Shown piece after piece: positions 7,816-16,300 of a stretch of 34,829 bases of DNA. The notes beneath the pieces were generated by a model. It saw nothing but the letters and a program-made list of their open reading frames with translations. It did not search any database and was not told the origin of the DNA. Position 1 is the stretch's first letter. Every line of letters begins with the position of its first letter. The stretch lies in the NCBI GenBank assembly GCA_035764505.1, contig DASTZC010000269.1:1-34829 (forward strand). Reading direction: 5' to 3'. Made by a program: the position numbers and the translations under genes. The DNA is from Candidatus Polarisedimenticolia bacterium (lineage in GTDB: Bacteria; Acidobacteriota; Polarisedimenticolia; Gp22-AA2; AA152).

Positions 7816-8589
7816 ATGATGGTACCTGGGCCGGTGCCGGGACGCAGGGTTCGCGCGGTTGCCGCGAGCGTCGTGCAATGGAGCCTCATCGGGGTCGCGA
7901 TCGTGGGCGTCGCGCTGCTCAGCGGCTACCTGTCGATGCGCAAGGCCGTCCGGGGCGGGGAAGTGAAAGTTCCGTCGCTGCTGGGGATCGCGGTGGAGGA
8001 AGCGACCGGGCGGCTCCGGGAAAAGGGACTCATCCTGGATCGCAGCGGCGAGCGTGTCGATTCCGTCGTGCCGGCCGGGCAGATCATTTCCCAGGATCCC
8101 CCGGAAGGAGCACGGCTGAAGAAGAATCGCAAAGTTCACGTTCTGATTAGCCTCGGCCAGGAGGTGCTGCTCATTCCGCAGCTCGTCGGACAACCGGCTC
8201 GCCGGGCACAGATTGGGCTGCAGCAATCGGGCCTGCGTGTCGGCGAGATCGCTTATGTAGCCAGCGACGCCGCCGAGGCTGACAAGGTGCTGGCCCAGGA
8301 GCCTCCACCCGGAACTCAGAGCGGCCGTGATGGACATGTCGATCTGCTGGTGAGCCGGGGAAGCCGCGCCCGGACCTGGGTCATGCCGCACCTGGAAGGA
8401 ATGGATATGGCATTAGCCACCCGCGTTCTCGACCAGGCTGGCTTGCGGGTCACCAACGTGCGGCGCGAGCCCCGCGGCGACGGCACCCCCGCAGGAATCG
8501 TTCTCGAGCAAGTCCCGGTCGCGGGCTACCCCTTGCAAGAAGGGGAATCGATCAGCCTGATCGTCTCCGATGAGGAAGACCATGGGTAA
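7816..8589 (+). CDS. Membrane-anchored protein with three PASTA domains, no kinase domain
   Basis: This 257-residue protein has a short N terminus rich in Arg/Pro, one transmembrane helix (about residues 20-42, LIGVAIVGVALLSGYL) and then three PASTA repeats, about 46-113, 114-180 and 181-250. Each contains the typical VPxLxG start and an SQDPPEG- or EQVP-type turn. PASTA domains bind peptidoglycan fragments or beta-lactams in PrkC/PknB kinases and PBP2x; here they would face the periplasm. There is no catalytic domain. The gene lies between rsmB and rpe, the place that the PASTA kinase prkC occupies in Firmicutes. The start at ATG 7816 (or 7819) has no clear ribosome site. The 3' end overlaps the rpe start by eight bases. 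Confidence 0.9.
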   Translation: MMVPGPVPGRRVRAVAASVVQWSLIGVAIVGVALLSGYLSMRKAVRGGEVKVPSLLGIAVEEATGRLREKGLILDRSGERVDSVVPAGQIISQDPPEGARLKKNRKVHVLISLGQEVLLIPQLVGQPARRAQIGLQQSGLRVGEIAYVASDAAEADKVLAQEPPPGTQSGRDGHVDLLVSRGSRARTWVMPHLEGMDMALATRVLDQAGLRVTNVRREPRGDGTPAGIVLEQVPVAGYPLQEGESISLIVSDEEDHG

Positions 8590-9259
8590 CTCGAGGCAGA
8601 GTTTGCTCTGCCCATCGCTTCTGTCAGCCGATTTCGCCCATCTGGCCGAGGCCATCCGTGCGGTCGAGAAGGGGGGCGCCGGTGCGCTCCATCTCGACGT
8701 GATGGACGGGCATTTCGTCCCGAACCTGACGATGGGCCCGGCGGTGGTGAAATCGGTGGACAAGGTGAGCTCGCTACCGCTGGACGTGCATCTGATGATC
8801 GAGGAGCCGGACCGCTATCTCGAGGCTTTCCGCGACGCCGGCGCCGACCTGATTTCGGTGCATGTCGAAGTGGTGCCTCATCTGCACCGAACCGTGTCGC
8901 GCATCCGGGAGCTTGGGGCCCGTCCGGGGGTGGTGGTGAACCCCGCGACCCCGCTGGGGTCGCTGCAGGAGATCCTGGACCAGCTCGATTTCGTCCTGCT
9001 CATGTCGGTCAACCCCGGCTTCGGCGGGCAGGCGTTCATCCCTTCGGTGGTGGGGAAGGTGACGGCGCTCGCGCGCATGATTGCCGAAAAAGGCCTCGCT
9101 CTCGACATCGAGGTGGACGGGGGCGTCGGGCCGGAGAACGCGCGCGAGCTGGTGCGCGCGGGGGCCACCATGCTCGTCGCCGGCAACTCGGTATTCGGAA
9201 AGGGGAACCCTGAGGAGAACACCCGCGATCTCGTTCGGCGGATGCGTGGGGACTCGTAG
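8582..9259 (+). CDS. rpe: Ribulose-phosphate 3-epimerase
   Basis: The product interconverts ribulose-5-phosphate and xylulose-5-phosphate in the pentose phosphate and Calvin pathways. The 225-residue TIM barrel keeps the metal-binding signature HLDVMDGHFVPN (H37, D39), the DVHLMI strand (H70), SVNPGFGGQAF, and the catalytic Asp 179 in EVDGGV. ATG 8582 is chosen because AGGAAG lies five bases upstream and the translation matches the family start; an earlier ATG at 8570 in the same frame adds four residues. It overlaps the PASTA gene by eight bases and is followed directly by the TTG of the next gene. Confidence 0.96.
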   Translation: MGNSRQSLLCPSLLSADFAHLAEAIRAVEKGGAGALHLDVMDGHFVPNLTMGPAVVKSVDKVSSLPLDVHLMIEEPDRYLEAFRDAGADLISVHVEVVPHLHRTVSRIRELGARPGVVVNPATPLGSLQEILDQLDFVLLMSVNPGFGGQAFIPSVVGKVTALARMIAEKGLALDIEVDGGVGPENARELVRAGATMLVAGNSVFGKGNPEENTRDLVRRMRGDS

Positions 9260-9661
9260 TTGAAGCGCGGCGTCACCAGCGTGAGGGTTCGGTATCCGGA
9301 GGTGGACCGCATGGGCGTGGTCCATCATGCGAACTTCTTCATCTGGTTCGAAATCGGGCGCACCGAGCTGCTCCGGGAACTGGGCTGCACCTACGAGGAG
9401 ATGGAGGCGCAGGGAGTCTTCATGCCGGTGGTGATGGCCTCGTGCCGCTACCGGTCGCCGGCGCGCTACGACGAGGTCCTCGAGGTCGAGACCGTCCTCG
9501 AGCAGGTGTCCGCTTCGCGCGTTTCCTTTGATTATCTTCTCCACCGTCCGGGGTTCGGTCCGCTCCTGGCGGAAGCCAAGACCGTACACGCCACCGTCAA
9601 CCGGGCCGGCGAGGTCATCCGGCTTCCGGACTCCTACCGCGACATTCTGTGCGCTCCTTGA
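9260..9661 (+). CDS. YbgC/4HBT-family acyl-CoA thioesterase
   Basis: This 133-residue hotdog-fold protein carries the 4-hydroxybenzoyl-CoA thioesterase signature YPEVDRMGVVHHANFF, with the catalytic Asp at residue 16, followed by the WFEIGRTELLRELG helix. Family members hydrolyse acyl-CoA or acyl-ACP thioesters; YbgC in proteobacteria is linked to the Tol-Pal envelope complex. The start is TTG immediately after the rpe stop (TAGTTG), with a GGGGA stretch about eight bases upstream. The stop lies inside the next gene, a 13-base overlap. Its position before an envelope lipoprotein and glycosyltransferases suggests a role in envelope lipid turnover, which is an inference. Confidence 0.88.
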   Translation: MKRGVTSVRVRYPEVDRMGVVHHANFFIWFEIGRTELLRELGCTYEEMEAQGVFMPVVMASCRYRSPARYDEVLEVETVLEQVSASRVSFDYLLHRPGFGPLLAEAKTVHATVNRAGEVIRLPDSYRDILCAP

Positions 9662-10440
9662 TTCGCGAACGCCCGGGCGTACACCTCCGTCGAGCGACCC
9701 TGCTGGTGCTCCTGGCCGTCACGCTGGGCTGCCATCACAAGAATCCGGGACTCACCGAGCCGGTCGATCAGGTCTATCAGATGGCCCTGCAGAAGATGGA
9801 GAAGAAGAAGTACTATGCGGCGCGCACAATGCTGCAGTCGCTGCAGGCGAGGATTCCGCAGGACGACCGGGAGCTCCTTCCCCGCGTGCAGCTGAAGCTG
9901 GCGGACGCCTTCTACCTGGAGGGAGGAATCCTCAGCCTGGGAGAGGCGCTCAACGCCTACCGCAACTTCCTCACCTATTACGGGCAGCGCGAGGAGGCCG
10001 CCTACGCACAGTTTCAAGTGGGCATGTCGCTGTACGGCCAGGTGCTGGCTCCCGATCGGGACCAATCGCTCACGCACAAGGCCATCGACGAGTTCGAGAA
10101 AGTCGAGCGGCTCTATCCCGACAGCCCCTACGTCGCGAAAGCGCGCGACCAGATCCTCGCCTGCCGCGAAAACCTCGCCGCCCACGAGTTCGTGATCGGC
10201 AGATTCTACTATCGGCGCAAGGACTTCCCCGGCGCCGCCGATCGCTTCCGGGTGATCCTCGACAAGTATCCGCAGTATCCCGGCACCGAGGAGACCCTCT
10301 ACCTTCTCGCGGACTGCCTGGTGGCCACCGCCAACCCCGATGAGGCCCGGCTCTACCTGTCGCGCCTGGTTGCGGAGTATCCCGACGGCAAATACGCCCG
10401 CGAAGCCCAGGCCCGGCTCAAGGAGCTGGAGAAGGGATGA
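9649..10440 (+). CDS. BamD-like outer-membrane assembly lipoprotein (TPR)
   Basis: This 263-residue protein starts with a hydrophobic export segment ending VTLGC (Cys 28), a slightly atypical lipobox, so it is probably a lipoprotein. The rest is TPR-like helical hairpins, including the repeated pattern AIDEFEKVERLYPDSPYVAKA and RFRVILDKYPQYPGTEETLY typical of BamD/YfiO, with about five repeats. BamD recruits BamA substrates for outer-membrane beta-barrel insertion. The start is GTG 9649 inside the thioesterase 3' end; the stop overlaps the next ATG (ATGA). Placement inside a glycosyltransferase operon means a more specialised TPR lipoprotein cannot be excluded. Confidence 0.85.
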   Translation: MRSLIRERPGVHLRRATLLVLLAVTLGCHHKNPGLTEPVDQVYQMALQKMEKKKYYAARTMLQSLQARIPQDDRELLPRVQLKLADAFYLEGGILSLGEALNAYRNFLTYYGQREEAAYAQFQVGMSLYGQVLAPDRDQSLTHKAIDEFEKVERLYPDSPYVAKARDQILACRENLAAHEFVIGRFYYRRKDFPGAADRFRVILDKYPQYPGTEETLYLLADCLVATANPDEARLYLSRLVAEYPDGKYAREAQARLKELEKG

Positions 10441-11207
10441 GCGAGAAGGTCACCGCGCTGATTCCCACCTTCAACGAGGAGCAGGTGCTGGGGGAATGCC
10501 TGGAATCGGTCGGCTGGGCGGACGAGATCTTCGTGGTCGATTCGTTCAGCAGCGACCGCACCCTCGACATCGCCCGCGAGGCGGGGGCCCGCATCCTCAC
10601 CCACGAGTATGTCAATTCCGCGGCTCAGAAGAACTGGGCGATTCCCCAGGCGCAGCACCCCTGGGTGCTCCTGGTGGACGCCGACGAGCGGGTCACTCCG
10701 GCACTGCAGGAAGAAATACGCTCGCTGCTGGACAGCGCGCCCGAGCACGACGGCTACTGGATTCGTCGGTCCAACCATTTCCTCGGGAAGCGGATGAGGC
10801 ACGGCGGCTGGGAAACGGACAAGGTGATCCGCCTCTTCCGGCGGGACCGGGCACGCTACCAGACGAAGGAGGTGCACGCCGAGATCGAGCTTCCCGGACC
10901 CCTTCCGACGCTGCAGCATCCGCTGCTGCACTACTCCTTCCGCGGCTTCGGGCAGTACTGGCGCAAGATCCAGCTCTACTCCGACTGGGGCGCCAGCCAG
11001 CTCTGGAAAGAGGGAAAGCGCGCCGGCTGGGTCTCGATCGGCCTCAGACCCGTCCAGAGGTTCTTGAAGATGTACGTGGCGCGCGCCGGGTTCCTGGACG
11101 GCATCCACGGGCTGGTGCTGGCCATGCTCGGCGCCTTCAGCGTCTTCCTGAAATACGCCAAGCTCTGGGAGATGGAGGTCCGGGCAAAGGAAAAGCCGGG
11201 AACGTGA
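10437..11207 (+). CDS. Family 2 glycosyltransferase, LPS-core WaaE/KdtX-like
   Basis: This 256-residue GT-A enzyme opens with the nucleotide-binding segment TALIPTFNEEQVLGECLESV and has the DAD metal motif at residues 81-83 (LLVDADE). Then come the HFLGKRMRHGGW and KEVHAEIE segments characteristic of WaaE/KdtX-type enzymes that add glucose to the lipopolysaccharide inner core. C-terminal hydrophobic helices (about 215-245) suggest membrane association. It overlaps bamD by ATGA and the next GT by GTGA. The acceptor sugar cannot be read from sequence. Confidence 0.9.
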   Translation: MSEKVTALIPTFNEEQVLGECLESVGWADEIFVVDSFSSDRTLDIAREAGARILTHEYVNSAAQKNWAIPQAQHPWVLLVDADERVTPALQEEIRSLLDSAPEHDGYWIRRSNHFLGKRMRHGGWETDKVIRLFRRDRARYQTKEVHAEIELPGPLPTLQHPLLHYSFRGFGQYWRKIQLYSDWGASQLWKEGKRAGWVSIGLRPVQRFLKMYVARAGFLDGIHGLVLAMLGAFSVFLKYAKLWEMEVRAKEKPGT

Positions 11208-12310
11208 AACCTCTGAGAGTCCTTCACGTCAACACCGAAAAGGGATGGCGGGGAGGCGAGGTCCAGACGCTGCTCCTGGCCAGAGGACTCTCGGAGAGGG
11301 GACATGTCTCCCTGCTGGCCGCACCGGCGGGCTCGCGTCTCGAGGCGCTGGGGCGCGAAGCAGGGCTGGAGACCGTGCCTCTGGTAGCGCGGGGCGAGCT
11401 CGATCCGGCCGGGGCATGGCGCCTGGCGCGCGACTGGAAGCGCTTCCGGCCCGATCTCCTGCACTACCACACCTCCCACGCCATCACTCTAGGCACTATC
11501 GCCTCGTACCTCGCGGGCCGTCGGCCGGCCGTTGCCAGCCGCCGCGTCTCCTTTCCGCTCTCCCGCAATCCAGTGGCCCGCTTCAAGTACACCCATCGGG
11601 TGGACCGCGTCCTCGCGGTGTCGGGAGGCATTCGCGATCTTCTCGTCCGGGCCGGCATCCCCGCATCATGCCTCCGAGTGGTCCACAGTGCCATCGATCT
11701 CGATCGCTTCCGCACCCTGCGCAGCCGCGGCGAGATCCGCAGCGAGCTCGGATTCTCCTCCACGGACTTCGTCATCGGGACGGTGGGACACCTCGCCTCG
11801 CACAAGGGGCATCGCGTTCTGATCGAAGCAGCCGCGCGCGCGGCGTCGCGGGCGCGCTGCCGATACCTGGTGGCGGGGACGGGGGAATGCGAAGCCGCTC
11901 TCAAGGAAGCGGTCCGGCGGCTGAACCTGCAGGACTCGTTCCGCTTCGTCGGGTTCCTCGAGAGAGTCGAAGAAATCCTGCCGGGGCTCGATCTTTTCGT
12001 CTTTCCGTCCCTTTCGGGAGAAGGATCGCCGGCTGCGCTGAAGGAGGCGATGGCGTGCAGCGTACCGGTGGTGGCCTCGCGCATCTCCGGCGTCGAGGAA
12101 GTCTCGCGCGACGGGGTGGAAGCGCTGCTGGTTCCCCCGGGAGACCCGGCGGCGCTGGCCGCCGCAGTCGACATGCTTGCCTCCGACCGGGAGCTATGCT
12201 TAGAATTCGGGCGTCGTGGACGCCAGCGGGCCCGGGAGTTTGGCGTCGATCGGATGGTACTGGCGACCGAATCGGCCTACCGCGAGGTTCTGGGAAGCAC
12301 GGGCCTGTGA
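11204..12310 (+). CDS. Family 4 glycosyltransferase
   Basis: This 368-residue GT-B enzyme starts LRVLHVNTEKGWRGGEVQTL, the glycine-rich loop of family 4 transferases. Its C-terminal nucleotide-sugar domain has IGTVGHLASHKGHRVLIEA and the EX7E motif (E273 and E281 in EGSPAALKE), followed by VPVVAS. It would transfer a sugar from an activated donor in the cytoplasm during LPS or glycan assembly. The true start is GTG 11204 within GTGA shared with the preceding GT; the frame is open far upstream (to 10340), but that part is a shadow of the GT2 gene. The next gene again overlaps by GTGA. Confidence 0.92.
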   Translation: MKPLRVLHVNTEKGWRGGEVQTLLLARGLSERGHVSLLAAPAGSRLEALGREAGLETVPLVARGELDPAGAWRLARDWKRFRPDLLHYHTSHAITLGTIASYLAGRRPAVASRRVSFPLSRNPVARFKYTHRVDRVLAVSGGIRDLLVRAGIPASCLRVVHSAIDLDRFRTLRSRGEIRSELGFSSTDFVIGTVGHLASHKGHRVLIEAAARAASRARCRYLVAGTGECEAALKEAVRRLNLQDSFRFVGFLERVEEILPGLDLFVFPSLSGEGSPAALKEAMACSVPVVASRISGVEEVSRDGVEALLVPPGDPAALAAAVDMLASDRELCLEFGRRGRQRAREFGVDRMVLATESAYREVLGSTGL

Positions 12311-13356
12311 AACACCGCAATCCCAAGATCAACCGCTATTACATGATCTTGCCCGAGGACGGCTTCCTCGGCCGCTGGCGCAAGCGCCTGACCCGGCGGC
12401 CGGTGCCGCGCTTTCCCCGCAACATCCAGATCCAGACGCAGACCGGCTGCAACGCCGACTGCGTCTTCTGCCCCTACGGCGCCACCGCCGACAGCCAGCC
12501 CAAGGGGAAGATGGACTGGGATCTGTTCCGCAAGATCATCGATGAGACCGTCGGCTACCGCGTCCGCCGCATCAGCCCTTACCTGATGAACGAGCCTTTC
12601 GTGGATCGCGAGATCTTCGAGCGCATCCGCTACATCAACCGCGTCAATCCACGCGCCAAGGTGATTCTCACGAGCAACGGCTCGCTGCTGACCGAGGAGG
12701 TCGTGGGCCGCATCGTGGATCTGGGCGACGGCCTGCACGAGCTGGCAATCTCGGTGCAGGGAATCGATCCCGACGCCTACGAGAAGACGATGCGCGGCGG
12801 GCTGCGCTTCGACCGGACGATGGCCAACGTGGACCGCCTGATCGAGGCGCTGCGCCGGCGGCAGGCCACCCGGCCGGCCCTCTGGATCACGATGGTCGAC
12901 ACGGAGCTGATCGACGCGAAGAAGGCCGTGGAATACTGGCGCGGGCGCGGCGTGAACGCGCGCTACACCATGCTGGAGAATCGCGGCGGGAACATCACGG
13001 ACGCCGAGGAGATGGCGCACCACGAGCAGATGGACTATTTCAGCGACTGCACGCGGCTGCTCAAGCAGGCCTACATCAAGTTCAACGGCGACCTGGTCCT
13101 GTGCTGCACCGATTACGATGCGAAGGTCATCCTGGGCAACGTGCGGGAGAAGAGCCTGTACGAGGTGTGGAACGGCGAGATGGCCACCTCCATCCGGAGG
13201 AAGTTCCTCTCGGACCGCATCGGCGAGATTTCCCTGTGCAGCGTCTGCAAGGTGGATCGCGAGAAGGAAATCGCGGTCAAGGCAAGCGGTCCCACGCCGT
13301 TTGCCACGAGACCGTCGCTCCCGACGGCCACCCCGGCCACTCGGGCTACTCCTTGA
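12307..13356 (+). CDS. Radical SAM protein with SPASM-type C-terminal cluster region
   Basis: The 349-residue protein has the radical SAM CxxxCxxC motif at C48, C52 and C55 (TGCNADCVFC), which binds the [4Fe-4S] cluster that cleaves SAM. A TIM-barrel half follows, then a SPASM-like Cys region: the YIKFNGDLVLCCTDYD phrase with paired Cys, GNVREKSLYEVWNG and a final CSVCKVDRE. SPASM proteins bind one or two extra clusters and modify peptides or sugars; the substrate here is unknown. Context suggests glycan or envelope modification. The start is GTG 12307 (GTGA with the GT4 stop). The tail is a Thr/Pro/Ala-rich extension whose end overlaps the convergent regulator gene by 11 bases. Confidence 0.9.
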   Translation: MKHRNPKINRYYMILPEDGFLGRWRKRLTRRPVPRFPRNIQIQTQTGCNADCVFCPYGATADSQPKGKMDWDLFRKIIDETVGYRVRRISPYLMNEPFVDREIFERIRYINRVNPRAKVILTSNGSLLTEEVVGRIVDLGDGLHELAISVQGIDPDAYEKTMRGGLRFDRTMANVDRLIEALRRRQATRPALWITMVDTELIDAKKAVEYWRGRGVNARYTMLENRGGNITDAEEMAHHEQMDYFSDCTRLLKQAYIKFNGDLVLCCTDYDAKVILGNVREKSLYEVWNGEMATSIRRKFLSDRIGEISLCSVCKVDREKEIAVKASGPTPFATRPSLPTATPATRATP

Positions 13357-16300
13357 CGCGCAGCGAGCGCATCTTGCGGAACAGCGTCGCTCGCGAGATT
13401 CCCAGCAGCGCCGCCGCCTGAGAGCGGTTTCCCGCGGCGGCTTTCAGCGCCCGGCGCAGCTCGCCGCGGCTGAGGGCCGACTCCGGCGCCTTCTTTCCGC
13501 CCGGCAGGTCCGCCACCCGATCCAGCAGCTCCGGATCCCGCGCGAGATCCGAGAGCGTCAGCGAGGGGCCCTCGGCGAACAGGGCGAGGCGCGCCAGCGT
13601 GTTCTCCAGCTCCCGGATGTTGCCCGGCCAGGGATGCCGTGAGAGCACCGAGAGGACGTGCGGATCGATCCGCAAGGGGCGGGTCCCTTTCTCGGCCGCA
13701 ATCTTCTCCAGGAAATGGTCGATGAGCAGCGGCAGATCTTCCTTACGCTGCCTCAGCGGTGGCAGCGTCACGGTGACGACGTTGAGCCGGTAGAACAGGT
13801 CCTCGCGGAATCTTCGCTCGGCCACCATCGCCTTGAGGTCGCGGTTGGTGGCCGCCACGATACGCACGTCCACCTTGCGCGGCGCGCCGCTCCCCACGGG
13901 ACGGATTTCTCCTTCCTGGATGGCCCGCAGCAGCTTGCTCTGCAGCGGCAGGCTCATCTCCCCCAGCTCGTCCAGGAAGAGCGTGCCACCGTCGGCCAGC
14001 TCGAACAGGCCCGGCTTGTCCTGTTCGGCGCCGGTGAAGGCGCCGCGGACATGTCCGAACAGCTCGCTTTCCAGGAGGCTCTCCGGCAGCGCGGCGACGT
14101 TCTCGGTCAAAAACCGCCGGTCCTTGCGGCGCGAGTTGAAATGGATGGCGCGCGCGATCAGCTCCTTGCCGGTGCCGCTCTCTCCCTGGATGATCACCGG
14201 GAGCGCGGTATCCGCCACCTTCTCCACCCGCTCCAACGCGGCGATCAGCGCCGGGCTGGATCCGATGATGTTGCGGAAGGAGAAGCGGTTCTGCACCGTC
14301 TGCTTGAGGTAGAGGTTCTCCTGGCGGAGAGCCTCGACCAGCCGGGCGTTCTCGATCGCCACGGCGGCCTGGTTGGCGAACGCCTCGAGGAACTCGAGGT
14401 CCTCCTCGCCGAACAGGACGTCCCCACGGCGGCTGTCGAGATAGACGGTCCCCAGGATGCGCTCGCGGATCCGCAGGGGCACGCAGACCAGCGAGCGGAT
14501 GTTGTAGAGGCTAACGCTGTCGAAGCGCTCGAAGCGCCGGTCGGAGCCGGCATCCAGGGTGACGATTGGCTTTCCTTCGGCCGCCTCCTCGAGGATGCGG
14601 CGGCTGTACTCTCCGGCGTCCCGAATCGTCTCCTGGTCCAGGTTCCTGGCGACCCGCACCTTGAGCTCGCCGGCCTCCCCCTCGCGCAGGAAGATGAGAC
14701 CTCGCTCGGCGCCGACGATTTGAATCGCCAGGTCGAGGACGCGGCTCAGCAGCTCGGTGAGATCCTTCAGGGTGCTGACGATCTGCGTGATCTCGTAGAG
14801 GGTCGCCAGCATCTTCACCGGGGGCACCCGACGCGTCGCGGTCCCCATCGGACGATCCTCTCCGCCTTCCAGGGAGGCCAGACGCTCCCTGACCTGCTGG
14901 CGGGAACCCGTGGCCAGGTAGCGCCGTCGGGCGGACGAGTCCTCCAGCCGGGACGCGATCTCGCGATGCAGGCGCTCCACCTCCCGCAGCAGCGCCGCCC
15001 GACGCTCCGGCCTGGCCGATTTTTCCATCCATTCCGATTGCGCGATCCGGAGATCGGCTTCCTGGTCGCGCCGCGCCAGGTTCTGCGCCAGGCCGATCGC
15101 CTTTTCCAGGCACACGGAGGCCTCGTCCAGCCGTCCTTCGGCAAGACGGCAACGCCCCTCCGCCGCGCTGCACCGCAGGCGCTCCTCGACGCTGCTGTTG
15201 CCGCCCAGCAGATCCTCCATCTCGTGTGCCCGGGTAGAGGCTTCGCGGAGCGACCCGGTTCCCAGAAGGGCATCCAGCAACGCCTCCAGGGATCCCAGCT
15301 GCAATCGCCGGTTCTTCAGTCGGCGCGCCAGGACCAGGGCCTTCTCCCCGCCGGAGAGCGCTTCGCGGTGCTTTCCCTCCTCCAGGGCGTCGCGCGCCAG
15401 CGCGAGCAGGAGAAAACCCTCCTGGAGATCGTGCGAGCCTTCCCGCGCGATCCGCAGCCCTTCCTGGTGGGCTTCCCATGCCCCCGCCGAATCGCCCAAT
15501 CGCCGCCGCGCGGTTCCCAGCAGGTCGAGCGACAAGGGCTGCAGCGACGTGTCGCCGATCTGCTTGCGAATCTCGAGCGCCTCCTCCGCCAGGCGAGCCG
15601 TCCGATCGTAGCGGCAGCGCGCCAGCTCGATCTCGGCCAGCGAGCTGAGGACCACGGCCAAGGTGGCCCGATCCGGCGTGGACCGGTAGAGGGCCGCCGA
15701 TTCCTCGGCGCGTTCGCCGGCTTCCTCCAGCCGTCCCAGGTCCTTGAGGGCCTGGGCCATGTTCCCAAGGGTCATGGCGACTCCCCGGCGATCGCCCAGC
15801 TTTCGCCAGGCTTCAAGCGCCTCGCCGTAAAGCTGCAGCGACACTTCCGGGCGATTCAAAGAGCTCTGCACCGTGCCCAGGTTGGTCTTGACGGTGACCA
15901 CCTGCCAGGCGTCCCCGGCCGCCTCCAGGTGCTCCAGAGCCTGGGTGAAATAGGGGACCGCCTCCTCCAGCTGGCCCATGCGGCCGTAAGCGGTCCCCAG
16001 GAAGTTCTTGGCGCGTCCGATTCCCAGCTGATCTCCCAGAGGCTCGAGCAGCGCCAATGCGGACCGCGCGCCGCGCACCGCCTGATCCAGATGGCCCTGA
16101 AGGAGATGGCCGTGCGCCATCGTCGCCAGGATCTGTCCCTCCTCCTTGCGATCCTCGAGACTGCGCGCAAGCCGCAGGGCGCGTTCCGAGAAGTCGCTCA
16201 TCTCCGGGAAATCCGAAGCTCCGGCATGCAGCCTGGCCAGCCGCGCGAACAGGGTCATCCGCCGACGCGTTTCCTTGCGCGGCAGCAGCTCCAGCGCCTT

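Noticed and set aside
10340-11203. Upstream extension of the GT4 frame
   Set aside because: It lies wholly over the GT2 gene in another frame and lacks family similarity; GTG 11204 gives a normal GT4 start.
11245-12306. Upstream extension of the radical SAM frame
   Set aside because: It overlaps the GT4 gene out of frame; residues before GTG 12307 are shadow sequence.
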